DNA of 64,000 nucleotides from Caenibius sp. WL. Lineage in GTDB: Bacteria > Pseudomonadota > Alphaproteobacteria > Sphingomonadales > Sphingomonadaceae. This document shows positions 35,083 through 43,315 of the stretch, piece by piece. Within the stretch, counting starts at the first letter, position 1; each line of letters opens with the position of its first letter. The notes beneath the pieces are model-generated. The model was given only the letters and a program-made list of their open reading frames with translations. It ran no database searches and was not told the DNA's origin. The translations under genes and the position numbers were made by a program. The stretch is from contig NZ_CP081844.1 in assembly GCF_019803445.1 (NCBI RefSeq), forward strand, positions 2,926,501 through 2,990,500, written 5' to 3'.

Positions 35083-36549
35083 CTAGACCGTCATCCAATC
35101 GTTATCGGCTTGCTCTTGCGGCCAGTACCCATCGCGGCGTTGCTTGTGCTTCTGCGCTGCCACAATGGCAGGATGCGCCTGATCGATAGCCCGACCGATC
35201 AAGCTCGCCGTATCAACATCGTCGTCATGCTTGCCTGCCGGGAACACCAGAAACTCACTGATGTCCGCTCCAGGCTCGAAATGCACGCGCCCCGTCGCAG
35301 CCATGGCTTGGAACGATCTGGCCCGCGTCGGCTTATCCGCGACGCTGGAAAGCCATTCCAATCGGCAATGAACGTTGCGCTCGCGCATCCGGCGCTTGAG
35401 CATCGGCTCGACAGCCTTCTGAATAACCCCGCCCTCACCGAACCAACACAGCGGCTTGTACTTCGCTATCAGATCCAGTTTACGCTCTATCCATTCGTCG
35501 CTTGCTGTCTGGCCGCGCCACCCATCGACGCGAAAAATGTCTCCGCTGGGAGAAATGCCCCAAACCCTATGGACCGTGTAATCTCCGCCGCCGTCTGTGA
35601 CAGCGTAATCACTCGTTCCGTAATACCGCAGCGCAGGAAGCTTATCCCACGTGTTGAACCAGTCCCGCTTGAAGAACGTCCCTTCATCGGGCTGTGGCTT
35701 CTGCTGATAAAGCGCCGACCACTCGCGCGGGCCGACTGTGTTTTTGATGCGCAGGAGCGCTGCCTCATCGTACCATTCCGGCCAGAGCGCTTTGCCATTC
35801 TCATCGAGCGCAGGAAGCTCCAGGACGGTCCATTCACCGCCGTCCTCAACTCTGCCATCCTGTTCCAGCAGGCGGCCCGCAAGATCATCCTCATGCCAGC
35901 GCGTCTGCACCAAAACGATTGCCCCGCCCGGCATAAGCCGCGTGAACAGCGTTGATCGATACCAGTTCCAAACCTTCTCGCGCTGGGTTTCACTGTCAGC
36001 GTCTTCGCGATCCTTAAACGGGTCATCGATGATAGCGAGATGAGCGCCGCGTCCGGTTGTCGCTGTGCCAACACCAACAGCGAAATAAGCACCGCCGTGA
36101 TTAGTGTTCATTCGGTCAGCGGCCCGGCTGTCCTGCCGAAGCCCGACATTGCCAAACACATCGCCATATTCAGGCGAAGAAATGATCCCTTTAACTTCTC
36201 GGCCAAAGTCAGTGGCCAGATCGCTGTTGTAGCTCGCTGAGATTACCTGATGCTTAGGGTTTCGCCCGAGATACCATGCAGGAAACCGCTTGGTGGTCTT
36301 CTCGCTCTTGCCATGTCGCGGCGGCATAAAGACCATCAGCCGGTCGATCTCGCCGCGCTCAGTGGCCTCCAAATAGGTGTCTAGTTTCCGCTGGTGTTCC
36401 GCGTGAATGTAATCTGCGTTGGTAAAGCTAGTGAACGCGGCCAGACTGCGGCGCGCCCTCTCCGCCCTGATCTCCGTCAGCGTTGGCACCCTTTGCGACA
36501 AGTTTTTCAAGCGCGTCGAGTTCATCGGCGCTGTAGCCGCTAAGGTCAT
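35083..36549 (-). CDS. terminase large subunit
   Basis: The 488-aa packaging motor has an N-terminal ATPase with Walker A FMPPRHGKSEK and Walker B HLAIIDDPF. Its C-terminal nuclease has RYYGTSDYAV and GKHDDDVDTASL acidic clusters. The frame from ATG 36549 overlaps terS by 122 bases. A GTG at 36489 (VPTLTEIRAERARR) would shorten the overlap to 62, so the start is uncertain. The portal gene follows at once. Confidence 0.92.
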   Translation of the reverse strand: MTLAATAPMNSTRLKNLSQRVPTLTEIRAERARRSLAAFTSFTNADYIHAEHQRKLDTYLEATERGEIDRLMVFMPPRHGKSEKTTKRFPAWYLGRNPKHQVISASYNSDLATDFGREVKGIISSPEYGDVFGNVGLRQDSRAADRMNTNHGGAYFAVGVGTATTGRGAHLAIIDDPFKDREDADSETQREKVWNWYRSTLFTRLMPGGAIVLVQTRWHEDDLAGRLLEQDGRVEDGGEWTVLELPALDENGKALWPEWYDEAALLRIKNTVGPREWSALYQQKPQPDEGTFFKRDWFNTWDKLPALRYYGTSDYAVTDGGGDYTVHRVWGISPSGDIFRVDGWRGQTASDEWIERKLDLIAKYKPLCWFGEGGVIQKAVEPMLKRRMRERNVHCRLEWLSSVADKPTRARSFQAMAATGRVHFEPGADISEFLVFPAGKHDDDVDTASLIGRAIDQAHPAIVAAQKHKQRRDGYWPQEQADNDWMTV

Positions 36550-36910
36550 GACGATATGTTACCTCAGACTTGGTGTTGATATTCACCTGCTCGCCAAATT
36601 CATCCCGAAGCCATTTGCCAGCCAGCCTCAGCCGCGTGTCTATCCGAACCCGCTTGTTGGCGACTTCAACCGCGTCACGAACAGGCTCGTCCGCGATTTC
36701 CTTGCAGTCATCGACCATCGCCCGCACACCGATCGCCTTTCGCGCGCGGAAACGTGCGGCAAATTCAGGATCGCATTCGATCCAGTCATACACCGTACGC
36801 AATCCCGGCATGCGCGGATCACGGCAAATGGCGGCAAGGCTTTCCATTCCAGAGGCGAGGCGGTCCAACAGCTCTTCGATCTGGTCATCTTGGAAGGTGC
36901 GGTTAGCCAT
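36428..36910 (-). CDS. terminase small subunit
   Basis: The 160-aa protein has an N-terminal helix-turn-helix (QIEELLDRLASGMESLAAICRDPRMPGLRTVYDWIECDPEFAARFRARKAIGVRAM), typical of TerS DNA-recognition domains. A central helical oligomerisation region and a basic/acidic tail follow. It is the first gene of the leftward late operon, directly before terL. Confidence 0.85.
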   Translation of the reverse strand: MANRTFQDDQIEELLDRLASGMESLAAICRDPRMPGLRTVYDWIECDPEFAARFRARKAIGVRAMVDDCKEIADEPVRDAVEVANKRVRIDTRLRLAGKWLRDEFGEQVNINTKSEVTYRHDLSGYSADELDALEKLVAKGANADGDQGGEGAPQSGRVH

Positions 36911-37148
36911 CTACGCCTCCATGAATTAGGTCTGACGTTGCCAAGCTTCGCCACGATACTATCCGATGGTCGTACAACCTATCGGCGGGGTGGACAGCGT
37001 TAACTCGTGAAAGCAGCCTGACCCTCGAAGCCGCCGCCATTGTCGGCTTTGAAAGGACCACCCCTATGAATTTCTGCCCATCGCACACGCGATCACGTGC
37101 GCGCCGCATAAGTCGCGCTTCTGGTGTCTGTGTCGGGTGGATGGGCAA

Positions 37149-37178
37149 GGCAGTCAGAGAGGGAGTGATCTGACTGCC
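37149..37178. repeat. perfect 10-bp hairpin
   Basis: GGCAGTCAGA (37149-37158) pairs with TCTGACTGCC (37169-37178) across a 10-base loop. A second perfect pair, GACCACGCTGG (37187-37197) with CCAGCGTGGTC (37229-37239), follows 8 bases later. Confidence 0.75.
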
Positions 37179-37291
37179 GAATGGTTGACCACGCTGGCTT
37201 TCGGCCAACCTCTATCGAGTGAATGGAACCAGCGTGGTCTAGCTTGAAGAAGCGAAAGGGCCGCGCCCGGCTTTCCGTGCGCGACCCATTC

Positions 37292-37330
37292 ATCGAAAAT
37301 GCTCTGGCGGGCATAGTTTTCGATTTTTTG
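37292..37330 (+). terminator. plus-strand intrinsic terminator
   Basis: ATCGAAAA (37292-37299) pairs with TTTTCGAT (37317-37324), with an inner TGC/GCA pairing, followed by TTTTTG. The U-run is only on the plus strand, so something is transcribed rightward from the gap upstream. Confidence 0.65.
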
Positions 37331-37390
37331 TAATCAGCGTGAGACACCCCAATTACTATTTCGTCCTTTTGAATCACCTTTTGTTCCGTG

Positions 37391-37927
37391 TCAAGCGATC
37401 AAAGCGCATAATCCGTCGAGAGCTTCGCGCAGGCGTCTTTCATCCATCGGGTCGGCGTGCTTATGGGTACGGCGAGCGAAGATGAGATTATCAAGCCAAG
37501 GCGGCCCGTGATCCGGATTCACGTCAATGACAAGTTGGTCGAACGACCGGCGAACGCCCATCCGATCCACGAACCGCAAGCATTCCGTCAGCCATTGCTC
37601 TTGCCGCTTGATCTTCTCGTGATCCAGATCGACGATGCTGCCACCTGTCTTGTCAGCGATCGCGCTGACTATGGGGCCCGTAGTGAAAGCTCGCCAGTAC
37701 GCGTTCGCAAGCTTGCGGGATAGATCAAGCAAGGCCTTTGCCTCATTCCCCTCACCCAGCAACCCCCAGCGATAGGCGCGCCCAATCTGATCGGCGCCGT
37801 CCGTACCGTACAATGATTGCATCGCCTGCGCTCGTTCCGTGCCCTTGTCGAAGTTGATTGCCGCTCGGGAGAGACGCCCTGACTTTGTGCGTGCGCCCTG
37901 CTTTCGTTTCCGCCCTGCCCTGCTCAT
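37391..37927 (-). CDS. hypothetical phage protein upstream of terS
   Basis: The 178-aa product has a very basic N-terminus (MSRAGRKRKQGARTKSGRLSRAAINFDKGTERAQAMQ), suggesting nucleic-acid binding, then mixed helical sequence ending ERRLREALDGLCALIA. GGAGGG lies 8 bases before ATG 37927. Its position at the end of the early and before the late operon would suit a late regulator, but there is no motif to support this. Confidence 0.6.
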   Translation of the reverse strand: MSRAGRKRKQGARTKSGRLSRAAINFDKGTERAQAMQSLYGTDGADQIGRAYRWGLLGEGNEAKALLDLSRKLANAYWRAFTTGPIVSAIADKTGGSIVDLDHEKIKRQEQWLTECLRFVDRMGVRRSFDQLVIDVNPDHGPPWLDNLIFARRTHKHADPMDERRLREALDGLCALIA

Positions 37928-37994
37928 CACTCACGCCCTCCGTACTGCAACCACGTCCCAGTCATCCCCTGTGTCCGTCCAGCGAAGCTGCTCA

Positions 37995-38579
37995 TCAGTT
38001 CCCCTCCATCGCGAACGGCAAGCCATCCAAACTGTCGTTCAGCTCGTCATGGACCTTGAAGCTGGTTCCCATCTGGATAACCTCAGCGCCGGGGAAACAA
38101 TCCTTGGCGCGGGAAATCTCCGGGAACTTCGAAACGATTTCGGCGATCTCCTCGAGCGACCATATCTGAACCGCCCGGCCATCGGGTTGGACCTGCGCCA
38201 GTTCGGCCCGATCGCGCACGAGAATTACCGGCGTGCCGTCTTTCAGTTCGAATTCCCACCACGATGGCGGTGCTGGCGAGAAGCCACTTTCGATGGCGAT
38301 CCGCTCCAGCGCCTCGTACGCACGCAGCATGGCATCGCCATGTTTGCGAACGCGATCAAGATCGCTCTGCTTGAGCGAGCCAGCGCATTCGAAGCAGGCC
38401 AGTTCCCATTTGCGTTTCTGCGAAACGAATTTCTCAGTCCACGTCGGCGGAACGAGATGGGGCAATCGATTGAAGCCCCACCGGCGATTGGTCTGGCGAG
38501 CGTGTTCATCGACGGTCTTGATGATCTCGCCGATGGCACGGGCGATCATCGACCTGGTCGGTGGCGGTGCGCCGGTCAT
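37995..38579 (-). CDS. hypothetical phage protein downstream of the iterons
   Basis: This 194-aa protein starts at ATG 38579, about 50 bases from the G/C hairpin and 70 from the repeat array. It has Trp-rich helical stretches (NRRWGFNRLPHLVPPTWTEKF, PSWWEFELKDGTPVILVRDRAELAQV) and a single CFEC motif. No family is recognised. Its place after the putative origin suggests a replication-linked or late-switch role. Confidence 0.6.
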   Translation of the reverse strand: MTGAPPPTRSMIARAIGEIIKTVDEHARQTNRRWGFNRLPHLVPPTWTEKFVSQKRKWELACFECAGSLKQSDLDRVRKHGDAMLRAYEALERIAIESGFSPAPPSWWEFELKDGTPVILVRDRAELAQVQPDGRAVQIWSLEEIAEIVSKFPEISRAKDCFPGAEVIQMGTSFKVHDELNDSLDGLPFAMEGN

Positions 38580-38628
38580 GCCGTCGCTCCCGACGCAAAA
38601 ATTCCCCGAGGGGGAGCGCCCCAGAAAG

Positions 38629-38645
38629 CTCCCCCGTAGGGGGAG
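38629..38645. repeat. G/C hairpin beside the iteron array
   Basis: CTCCCCC (38629-38635), GTA, GGGGGAG (38639-38645) form a perfect 7-bp stem with a 3-base loop. A smaller CCCCGAGGGG palindrome lies about 25 bases to the left. Both adjoin the CTTCCGCA array. Confidence 0.7.
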
Positions 38646-38651
38646 GGTCTA

Positions 38652-38823
38652 CTTCCGCAACACTTCCGCAGACTTCCGCAAGGATTTCTGCGGGTTTCCG
38701 AAGGAGCTTCCGCAGACTTCCGCAGACTTCCGCAAAGGGCTTCCGCAAGGATTTCTGCGGGTTTCAGCGGATTGCGGAAGTCGACTTCCGCAGCTTCCGC
38801 AAGACTTCCGCAAGGCTTCCGCA
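38652..38823. repeat. iteron array: 12 copies of CTTCCGCA, candidate replication origin
   Basis: CTTCCGCA occurs in direct orientation at 38652, 38663, 38673, 38707, 38717, 38727, 38740, 38785, 38794, 38805 and 38816, and once inverted (TGCGGAAG, 38773-38780). Most neighbours are 9-11 bp apart, i.e. about one helical turn. A 26-bp unit containing it is repeated exactly at 38673-38698 and 38740-38765. The array directly follows the primase-helicase gene. No gene is needed to explain it; short ORFs across it are repeat artefacts. Confidence 0.8.
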
Positions 38824-38831
38824 GCGTCATT

Positions 38832-40874
38832 TCATGCTCCTCTGATGATGGGATTGAGCACACGCAGCCCCTTCGACTTCGTGTGCTGGTCGGCTATTTC
38901 GATGGCCAGACACCCGGTCTCCAGCCACGATGTGAGGTAGGTCGAAATCAGCCGTTCGGGGCACCCGAGAGCACTGGACAGGACGCTTGGCGCATACCTT
39001 CCCTGTGCGCGAGTATTCGGCGCTGTGGAGAGCGGGCTAGCCTCAATCCACTTGTCGGCGATGATCCCGAAGGCTTTCGCTATTTGCTCATTGCTCAGGT
39101 CTTCACGTTCAATGGCCGGTGCCTCCGAACGGAACGGCACCAGTGTGCTTTGCTCTTCTTCCAGTCCCTGTGCCCACGTTACCTTTTTCATGCGCATGTA
39201 GATCGGTTCTGCTTCCTCAGCGTCTTTTTGCTTTTCCGTTTTCAAGGTCACTATTTCGTCTGATTTCGATATCCTGATTGACGCGTCGCAGCCGCCCAAA
39301 AGGACTGTGCTGCCTCTCATTCCTTTTTCCTTATCTTTGCCTGAGTGGTGCACGCCGATGACGGCGCCGCCAGTATGGAGTTTGATTTCGTCACAGGCCG
39401 CGACGAAGGCGCTCATCGACTCCTGCCCGTTCTCGTCGGCGCCAGCGAGCGCGCGAGAAACAGTGTCGATGACAATAAGTCCGATCTTGAAGCCTGCGCG
39501 CGCTATTGCAGCGTCGATAGTACGGACCAGCTTGGCCCGATGCTTCTCGTCCAAAAGCTGCACGGCGATAGGAAGCAGGAGGAACGGCGCATCCGCACCT
39601 TCCAACCCGTGTTCGCGTTTCCAGCCCTTGATGCGCTTCGCAAGGCCCGCAGAGCCCTCACCGGCAATGTAGAGCACGCCGGTTTGCATGGACTGCGTGC
39701 CGTGCCAGCCCATGCCGATAGCGACGCGCAGCGCCATATCGAGAGCGATGAATGATTTGCCCGCGCCGGGGTCGCCGTAGATGACACTCAGTCCTTGCTC
39801 GGCAATCATTTCGTGGACGAGCCAGGTCGGAGGCGGGAGACGATCGATCTCATCGAAATCAAGCAGGGGAAAGATGCTGTCTGCTTCTTCCCTACCCGCT
39901 TCCTCTGTCTCGACATCATCGACCGGTTCGGCGAACCCGTATTTGGTGCGCGCGCCTTCAAGCGCGGTTTGCATTTCCCGGAGAGTTTGCTGAACGGAGT
40001 AGCCGGGCAAAGTGATGTGATCGGCTATCGCGAAGATTTCAGCACTCGTGCGATCCTTGCCCGCGAGATGAGCGACAAGGCGGATCATGTTGTTGTGCCA
40101 TTGATCGCCTCGGCGGCACGCGTCGATCAGATCGCCGACTTGTGTGCGCCTCATAGCCGACAACGTCGATTGACCGGCACCAGGGCTGACGTGATCGCCT
40201 GCGCTGGAACGCCCCGGAAATGCAGCCGTGATTTGATCCGGCGTAACCGGTTCGCGTTCGTCGCTGAACCGCGTGCGGAGCGAAGTCAGCTCCATGCGGT
40301 AACCCTTGGCGAGCTTATGCTGGGGCGGATAGTTCACTGTCCCTGCGAGGCGCATGATGCGCGAGGGATTGATGACTGCATCCCCGCCCAGAGATTGGGC
40401 GATACCGCGCTGCCGCTCGGTCCACGCAGCCATGTTGCCGACCGGCTCTTCAAGCTGCCAGTAAAAGTGCGGACGACGATGTGGTTCCAGTCCTGTTGTG
40501 ACCGTCATCGTCGGCGGCAAGGCCTTGAGACGCTGCCCCGCCATTTCGACGGCTTCGGCATCGTCAAGATCGGCGAATTGGTAGAACGCGATAGCGACGT
40601 CGCTATCGTTTGCGGCGCCTTTGGTTGCGGGCTTGCGCGGGTTTACGCCGACATAGACGTTCGCCCCTTCCCGATTGCGGTTCGCGGCGAAGGCGGCGGC
40701 CTCGGCGATCCCTTCGGGATGGGCGCTGAAATAGGCGCTGGTGAAGGCGGCACCGTAGCGCAATTCGATCAAGCCTTGCGGATACTCCTCTGCGCAAGGC
40801 GCAAAAAGCGTGTCCAGATGCTCTTTGATCGCACTGGTATCCGGCTCTATGATCGGTTGCACCACGGTTGCCAT
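38832..40874 (-). CDS. bifunctional primase-helicase replication protein (RepB-primase/RepA-like)
   Basis: The 680-aa product has an N-terminal primase-like domain with FYQFADLDDAE (metal-binding Asp pair, about 102-104), TGLEPHRRPHFYWQLEEP and NPSRIMRLAGTVNYP. Its C-terminal half is a RecA-fold helicase with Walker A YGDPGAGKSFIALDMALR (about 366-383), LIVIDTVSRALAGADEN (Walker B) and GVHHSGKDKEKGMRGS. It should initiate phage replication on the adjoining iterons. ATG 40874 is chosen; a GTG three codons upstream is possible. Confidence 0.88.
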   Translation of the reverse strand: MATVVQPIIEPDTSAIKEHLDTLFAPCAEEYPQGLIELRYGAAFTSAYFSAHPEGIAEAAAFAANRNREGANVYVGVNPRKPATKGAANDSDVAIAFYQFADLDDAEAVEMAGQRLKALPPTMTVTTGLEPHRRPHFYWQLEEPVGNMAAWTERQRGIAQSLGGDAVINPSRIMRLAGTVNYPPQHKLAKGYRMELTSLRTRFSDEREPVTPDQITAAFPGRSSAGDHVSPGAGQSTLSAMRRTQVGDLIDACRRGDQWHNNMIRLVAHLAGKDRTSAEIFAIADHITLPGYSVQQTLREMQTALEGARTKYGFAEPVDDVETEEAGREEADSIFPLLDFDEIDRLPPPTWLVHEMIAEQGLSVIYGDPGAGKSFIALDMALRVAIGMGWHGTQSMQTGVLYIAGEGSAGLAKRIKGWKREHGLEGADAPFLLLPIAVQLLDEKHRAKLVRTIDAAIARAGFKIGLIVIDTVSRALAGADENGQESMSAFVAACDEIKLHTGGAVIGVHHSGKDKEKGMRGSTVLLGGCDASIRISKSDEIVTLKTEKQKDAEEAEPIYMRMKKVTWAQGLEEEQSTLVPFRSEAPAIEREDLSNEQIAKAFGIIADKWIEASPLSTAPNTRAQGRYAPSVLSSALGCPERLISTYLTSWLETGCLAIEIADQHTKSKGLRVLNPIIRGA

Positions 40875-40935
40875 TCTCTTCACTCGGCTTTCGTGTCAGG
40901 GGTCCGTTCGCTCGAACCGAACGGACCCCGCTTCA

Positions 40936-41562
40936 TCAGAAATCGACGTCATCTTCCGCAGCAGCGGGCACGGGTTGTGCCGCAGGCGGAGGGGTGTGCT
41001 GGCTCTGTGCCGGTGCAGATGCAGCCGCAGGCGCAGCGGCCTGGGACGTACCGCCGCCAAGTTCCGAAGGCCGGTCAGCCCAGGATACGATTTCGAATTG
41101 TGGGCGATAGTTGGTGCCGTGCTTGTTGGTCACCGGGGTAACGCCAACGCACTTCACCACGGGCAGCTTACCCGGATTGGAAGCCTTGTCGGCCGCCCAG
41201 TGGTCGTAAAGATCGTTCATCGCGTCGATCACGGCGCCTGCGGTCGAAGAAAACTCCCGCACGCCCATGAGGTTCTTTTCGCTGAACACGTCCAGTTCGA
41301 ACCCGCGCTTGAACCCTTCGCCGGGCTTTGGCGCTGCTTCGGAGAGCGAGGGGTCCATGTTCTTCACCGGGGCCACGCCCGGCGCGAACAGGAACCAACC
41401 CGTCTTGAGATTGTCCATGTCGAAGATCGCGGTGAAGTTGGTAACTTCAAATTCCGCCGCCTCCGGCTTGTCCTCCTTGGTATAGAACCGACCGGCCTTG
41501 GCGTTGTACTTCACGTAGACCTTGAAATCACCGCCCGAAGCGGGGTTGCTCATAAAGCCCAT
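40936..41562 (-). CDS. SSB-like single-stranded DNA-binding phage protein
   Basis: The 208-aa product has a beta-rich OB-like N-terminal domain (GDFKVYVKYNAKAGRFYTKE ... EFEVTNFTAIFDMDNLKTGWFLF), an Ala/Pro/Gln-rich linker and an acidic tip ending AAEDDVDF. An acidic tail closed by Phe is the partner-binding hallmark of SSB and T7 gp2.5. It lies between nuclease and primase-helicase genes. GAGG lies 8 bases before ATG 41562. The assignment rests on architecture. Confidence 0.72.
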   Translation of the reverse strand: MGFMSNPASGGDFKVYVKYNAKAGRFYTKEDKPEAAEFEVTNFTAIFDMDNLKTGWFLFAPGVAPVKNMDPSLSEAAPKPGEGFKRGFELDVFSEKNLMGVREFSSTAGAVIDAMNDLYDHWAADKASNPGKLPVVKCVGVTPVTNKHGTNYRPQFEIVSWADRPSELGGGTSQAAAPAAASAPAQSQHTPPPAAQPVPAAAEDDVDF

Positions 41563-41729
41563 TGTTCATTCCTCTTCACTCGTTGTGTCTGCCGATGTGG
41601 CCCGGCAGGTGCCTTCCGCCCTTGGGGCGAGAACTGGTGGCGGGTGCGCACGGCACCGCAGGAACATTCCCAGTCGTACTGATCCGTTGGCCAGTCGCAG
41701 GAAGGGGAATGCTCGGAAGAGCGCGTCAT
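41550..41729 (-). CDS. small CxC-type zinc-binding-like protein
   Basis: This 59-aa product (MTRSSEHSPSCDWPTDQYDWECSCGAVRTRHQF) has Cys and His residues suited to a small zinc knuckle. ATG 41729 overlaps the stop of the upstream nuclease (ATGA), and its end overlaps the SSB-like start by 13 bases, so it is likely translated by coupling. Confidence 0.58.
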   Translation of the reverse strand: MTRSSEHSPSCDWPTDQYDWECSCGAVRTRHQFSPQGRKAPAGPHRQTQRVKRNEQWAL

Positions 41730-42496
41730 GCCGAATCGCCCCAAATTTCAGCGGCGATGCGGCGCGCAGATTGATCGCCCCAGTAAAAACTGGAGAGGTC
41801 CGGCGCGAAGCAGCGGGTCAGATATTCCGGGTCATCGCTCAGCGAGAGCAGGCGCTCGATAGCCTGCGCGGCACGGACGAAACTCGCCAGGTGAGCGGCG
41901 GAATCCTCAATGACGTAAACAGCGATGCTCTTGGCCGACACATAGGCCATACGAACCTGAAGGTTCGATCCGTGTCGGGTGTAGAGCGAACCCTGACGGG
42001 CGTGCGCATCGCTGATCTGCGAGGGAATACGGCCGACCGTCTTGAGGTCACCGATGATGCCGTGCTGTTCCCAGTAGAAGTCGAGATATCCCCAAACCGG
42101 GACGGGAAGACCGGCAAGATCGATCACCATCTTGTGCTGGCGTTCGCCGCCTTCCGGGGCAGCGGGGACGCCGTATTGGCGCAGTTCCGCAAGAGCGACC
42201 GCCACGGACGGCGCGATAGATCCGCGCTCCTTTTCAATACGGGGGTCAGAAGACAGCCGCGTGAGAGAATGGAACTTCTCAAGCGCAAGTGTCTGGCATT
42301 CCTCAATCGGCATATCCGGCGCAAACAGGCCAGCCTCAACGCCGCATTCGATTGCCGTTCCCCGATGCGCGGCCGGGCCTACCGGAGTCCGCTTCTTCAT
42401 CAGGTATGATGCGCACCAGAGTGCCGGCTGTGCGATGAAAAGGTTCACCGACGATGCTGACAGGTGATCGATCCCGTGTTTCGCAAAGGCGTTCAT
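41726..42496 (-). CDS. PD-(D/E)XK nuclease, RecB/Cas4-like
   Basis: The 256-aa product shows the RecB-type nuclease pattern: HLSASSVNLFIAQPALWCASYL, GTAIECGVEAGLF (motif I), GYLDFYW (Asp139) and GIIGDLKTVG (Asp150, Lys152), then QGSLYTRHGSNLQVRMAYVS. Phage members act as recombination exonucleases. It overlaps neighbours by 4 bases on both sides in the leftward early operon. I see no Fe-S cysteine set. Confidence 0.82.
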   Translation of the reverse strand: MNAFAKHGIDHLSASSVNLFIAQPALWCASYLMKKRTPVGPAAHRGTAIECGVEAGLFAPDMPIEECQTLALEKFHSLTRLSSDPRIEKERGSIAPSVAVALAELRQYGVPAAPEGGERQHKMVIDLAGLPVPVWGYLDFYWEQHGIIGDLKTVGRIPSQISDAHARQGSLYTRHGSNLQVRMAYVSAKSIAVYVIEDSAAHLASFVRAAQAIERLLSLSDDPEYLTRCFAPDLSSFYWGDQSARRIAAEIWGDSA

Positions 42497-42852
42497 GCGG
42501 CCGCCCTCGCCTTCTTCGCCTTCCGTGCCTTTCGTTTGCGCGGAGGAAACTCGGCAATGACAACACCATGAAGGGCTTCGACGAGCTTCTTCTTCAGGCG
42601 GTAGACCGGCGTCAGCACGCCTTTCACATCTTCGACGATGCGGCACGTCGAACTGAAATACGCGAAGTCAGCACGGTATGTGCAGATGTGCCGACCATCG
42701 ATAACGATGGGAAATTCCGGCTGCATTTCCAGACGGGAGATATTCCCGGTCTGTTGCAGCGTATGAAGCGTGTCGCAGCGCGCCGCTTCGATTTTGCTGT
42801 CATGGACATGACCATGCGCGCACGCAGTGCGTTTGGCGGAATACTTCGTCAT
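42493..42852 (-). CDS. DUF1064 nuclease-like protein
   Basis: The 119-aa product fits DUF1064, a phage PD-(D/E)XK-like family: DSKIEAARCDTLHTLQQTGNISRLEMQPEF, YRADFAYF, RIVEDVKGVLTPVYRLKKKLVEAL (Glu, Asp and Glu-x-Lys candidate catalytic residues), and a very basic C-terminus. It may process DNA ends or junctions in replication. It is translationally coupled to both neighbours. Confidence 0.82.
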   Translation of the reverse strand: MTKYSAKRTACAHGHVHDSKIEAARCDTLHTLQQTGNISRLEMQPEFPIVIDGRHICTYRADFAYFSSTCRIVEDVKGVLTPVYRLKKKLVEALHGVVIAEFPPRKRKARKAKKARAAA

Positions 42853-42995
42853 TCTTCCAATCCCAATTCCAGCATTTCAGCCTGGGCCGCGACCTGACGC
42901 CTGATTTGCGCGAGCGTTTCCTCAGTGATGAGGTCCGGCTCAGCGAGCAGCTTGGCGAGGTCCGCCTCAATCTTTCGAAGAGCGCGCGCGATCAT
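42849..42995 (-). CDS. 48-aa helical phage protein
   Basis: The short product (MIARALRKIEADLAKLLAEPDLITEETLAQIRRQVAAQAEML) is a charged helix, perhaps a coiled coil. Both ends overlap neighbouring genes by 4 bases (ATGA), which supports translation. Function is unknown. Confidence 0.55.
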   Translation of the reverse strand: MIARALRKIEADLAKLLAEPDLITEETLAQIRRQVAAQAEMLELGLEE

Positions 42996-43315
42996 ACCTG
43001 CACCTCCAGCGGGAAATGCTTGCAGCCGATGTCTTTGCGGGTGTTGCAACGCGGGCACGGATCGCGGCTGACGCGAAGTGTTTCGACAAGGGCTTCGCGC
43101 TGCTCGAACGCCTTGCGCACGGCTTCGCCGCGCCGCCACTTGTCGGACCCGACCGGCCACGGCCTGCCCTGAAACGGAATGCGCCAGATTAGGTCATTCT
43201 TCGGTTTCAGCGCGACACCGCTGCGCGCCAGAGCAATGCGGGTGGCGAAAGCTTCACTGGCCTCCGTCATTATGCGCTCGTGTTCGTGCGGCTTTTCGAT
43301 GCAGTGGCTGCTCAT
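42992..43315 (-). CDS. small phage protein with C-terminal Cys/His cluster
   Basis: The 107-aa product (MSSHCIEKPHEHERIMTEASEAFATRIALARSG...) ends with RDPCPRCNTRKDIGCKHFPLEV, a CxxC...CxH pattern suited to zinc. It is coupled to both neighbours by ATGA overlaps in the early leftward operon. No family assignment is possible. Confidence 0.58.
   Translation of the reverse strand: MSSHCIEKPHEHERIMTEASEAFATRIALARSGVALKPKNDLIWRIPFQGRPWPVGSDKWRRGEAVRKAFEQREALVETLRVSRDPCPRCNTRKDIGCKHFPLEVQV

Larger units (their letters stand above)
36911..37390 (+). other. 480-base gap with hairpins and a plus-strand terminator; candidate small RNA
   Basis: No convincing gene is seen. A possible plus-strand promoter is CTGACG (36932-36937), 17 bases, GATACT (36955-36960). 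It is followed by a 35-codon ORF (ATG 37066, AAAGGA 8 bases upstream), a perfect 10-bp hairpin (37149-37178), a long-range 11-bp inverted repeat (37187-37239) and a terminator (37292-37330). Together these could be a transcription unit opposite to the surrounding operons. The terS promoter must also lie here or further right. A packaging site is another possibility. Confidence 0.5.

Noticed and set aside
36903-37377. Two minus-strand ORFs (about 100 aa) between terS and the next gene
   Set aside because: They overlap each other in different frames, lack SDs and cover hairpins and a plus-strand terminator.
38652-38823. CRISPR array
   Set aside because: Repeats are 8 bp at about 10-bp spacing, with no 23-40-bp repeat or unique spacers, and no cas genes. 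Iterons fit better.
38506-38863. Short overlapping ORFs through the CTTCCGCA array on both strands
   Set aside because: Their repetitive translations (e.g. AEVCGSLRK) come from the DNA repeats; no SD and no family match.
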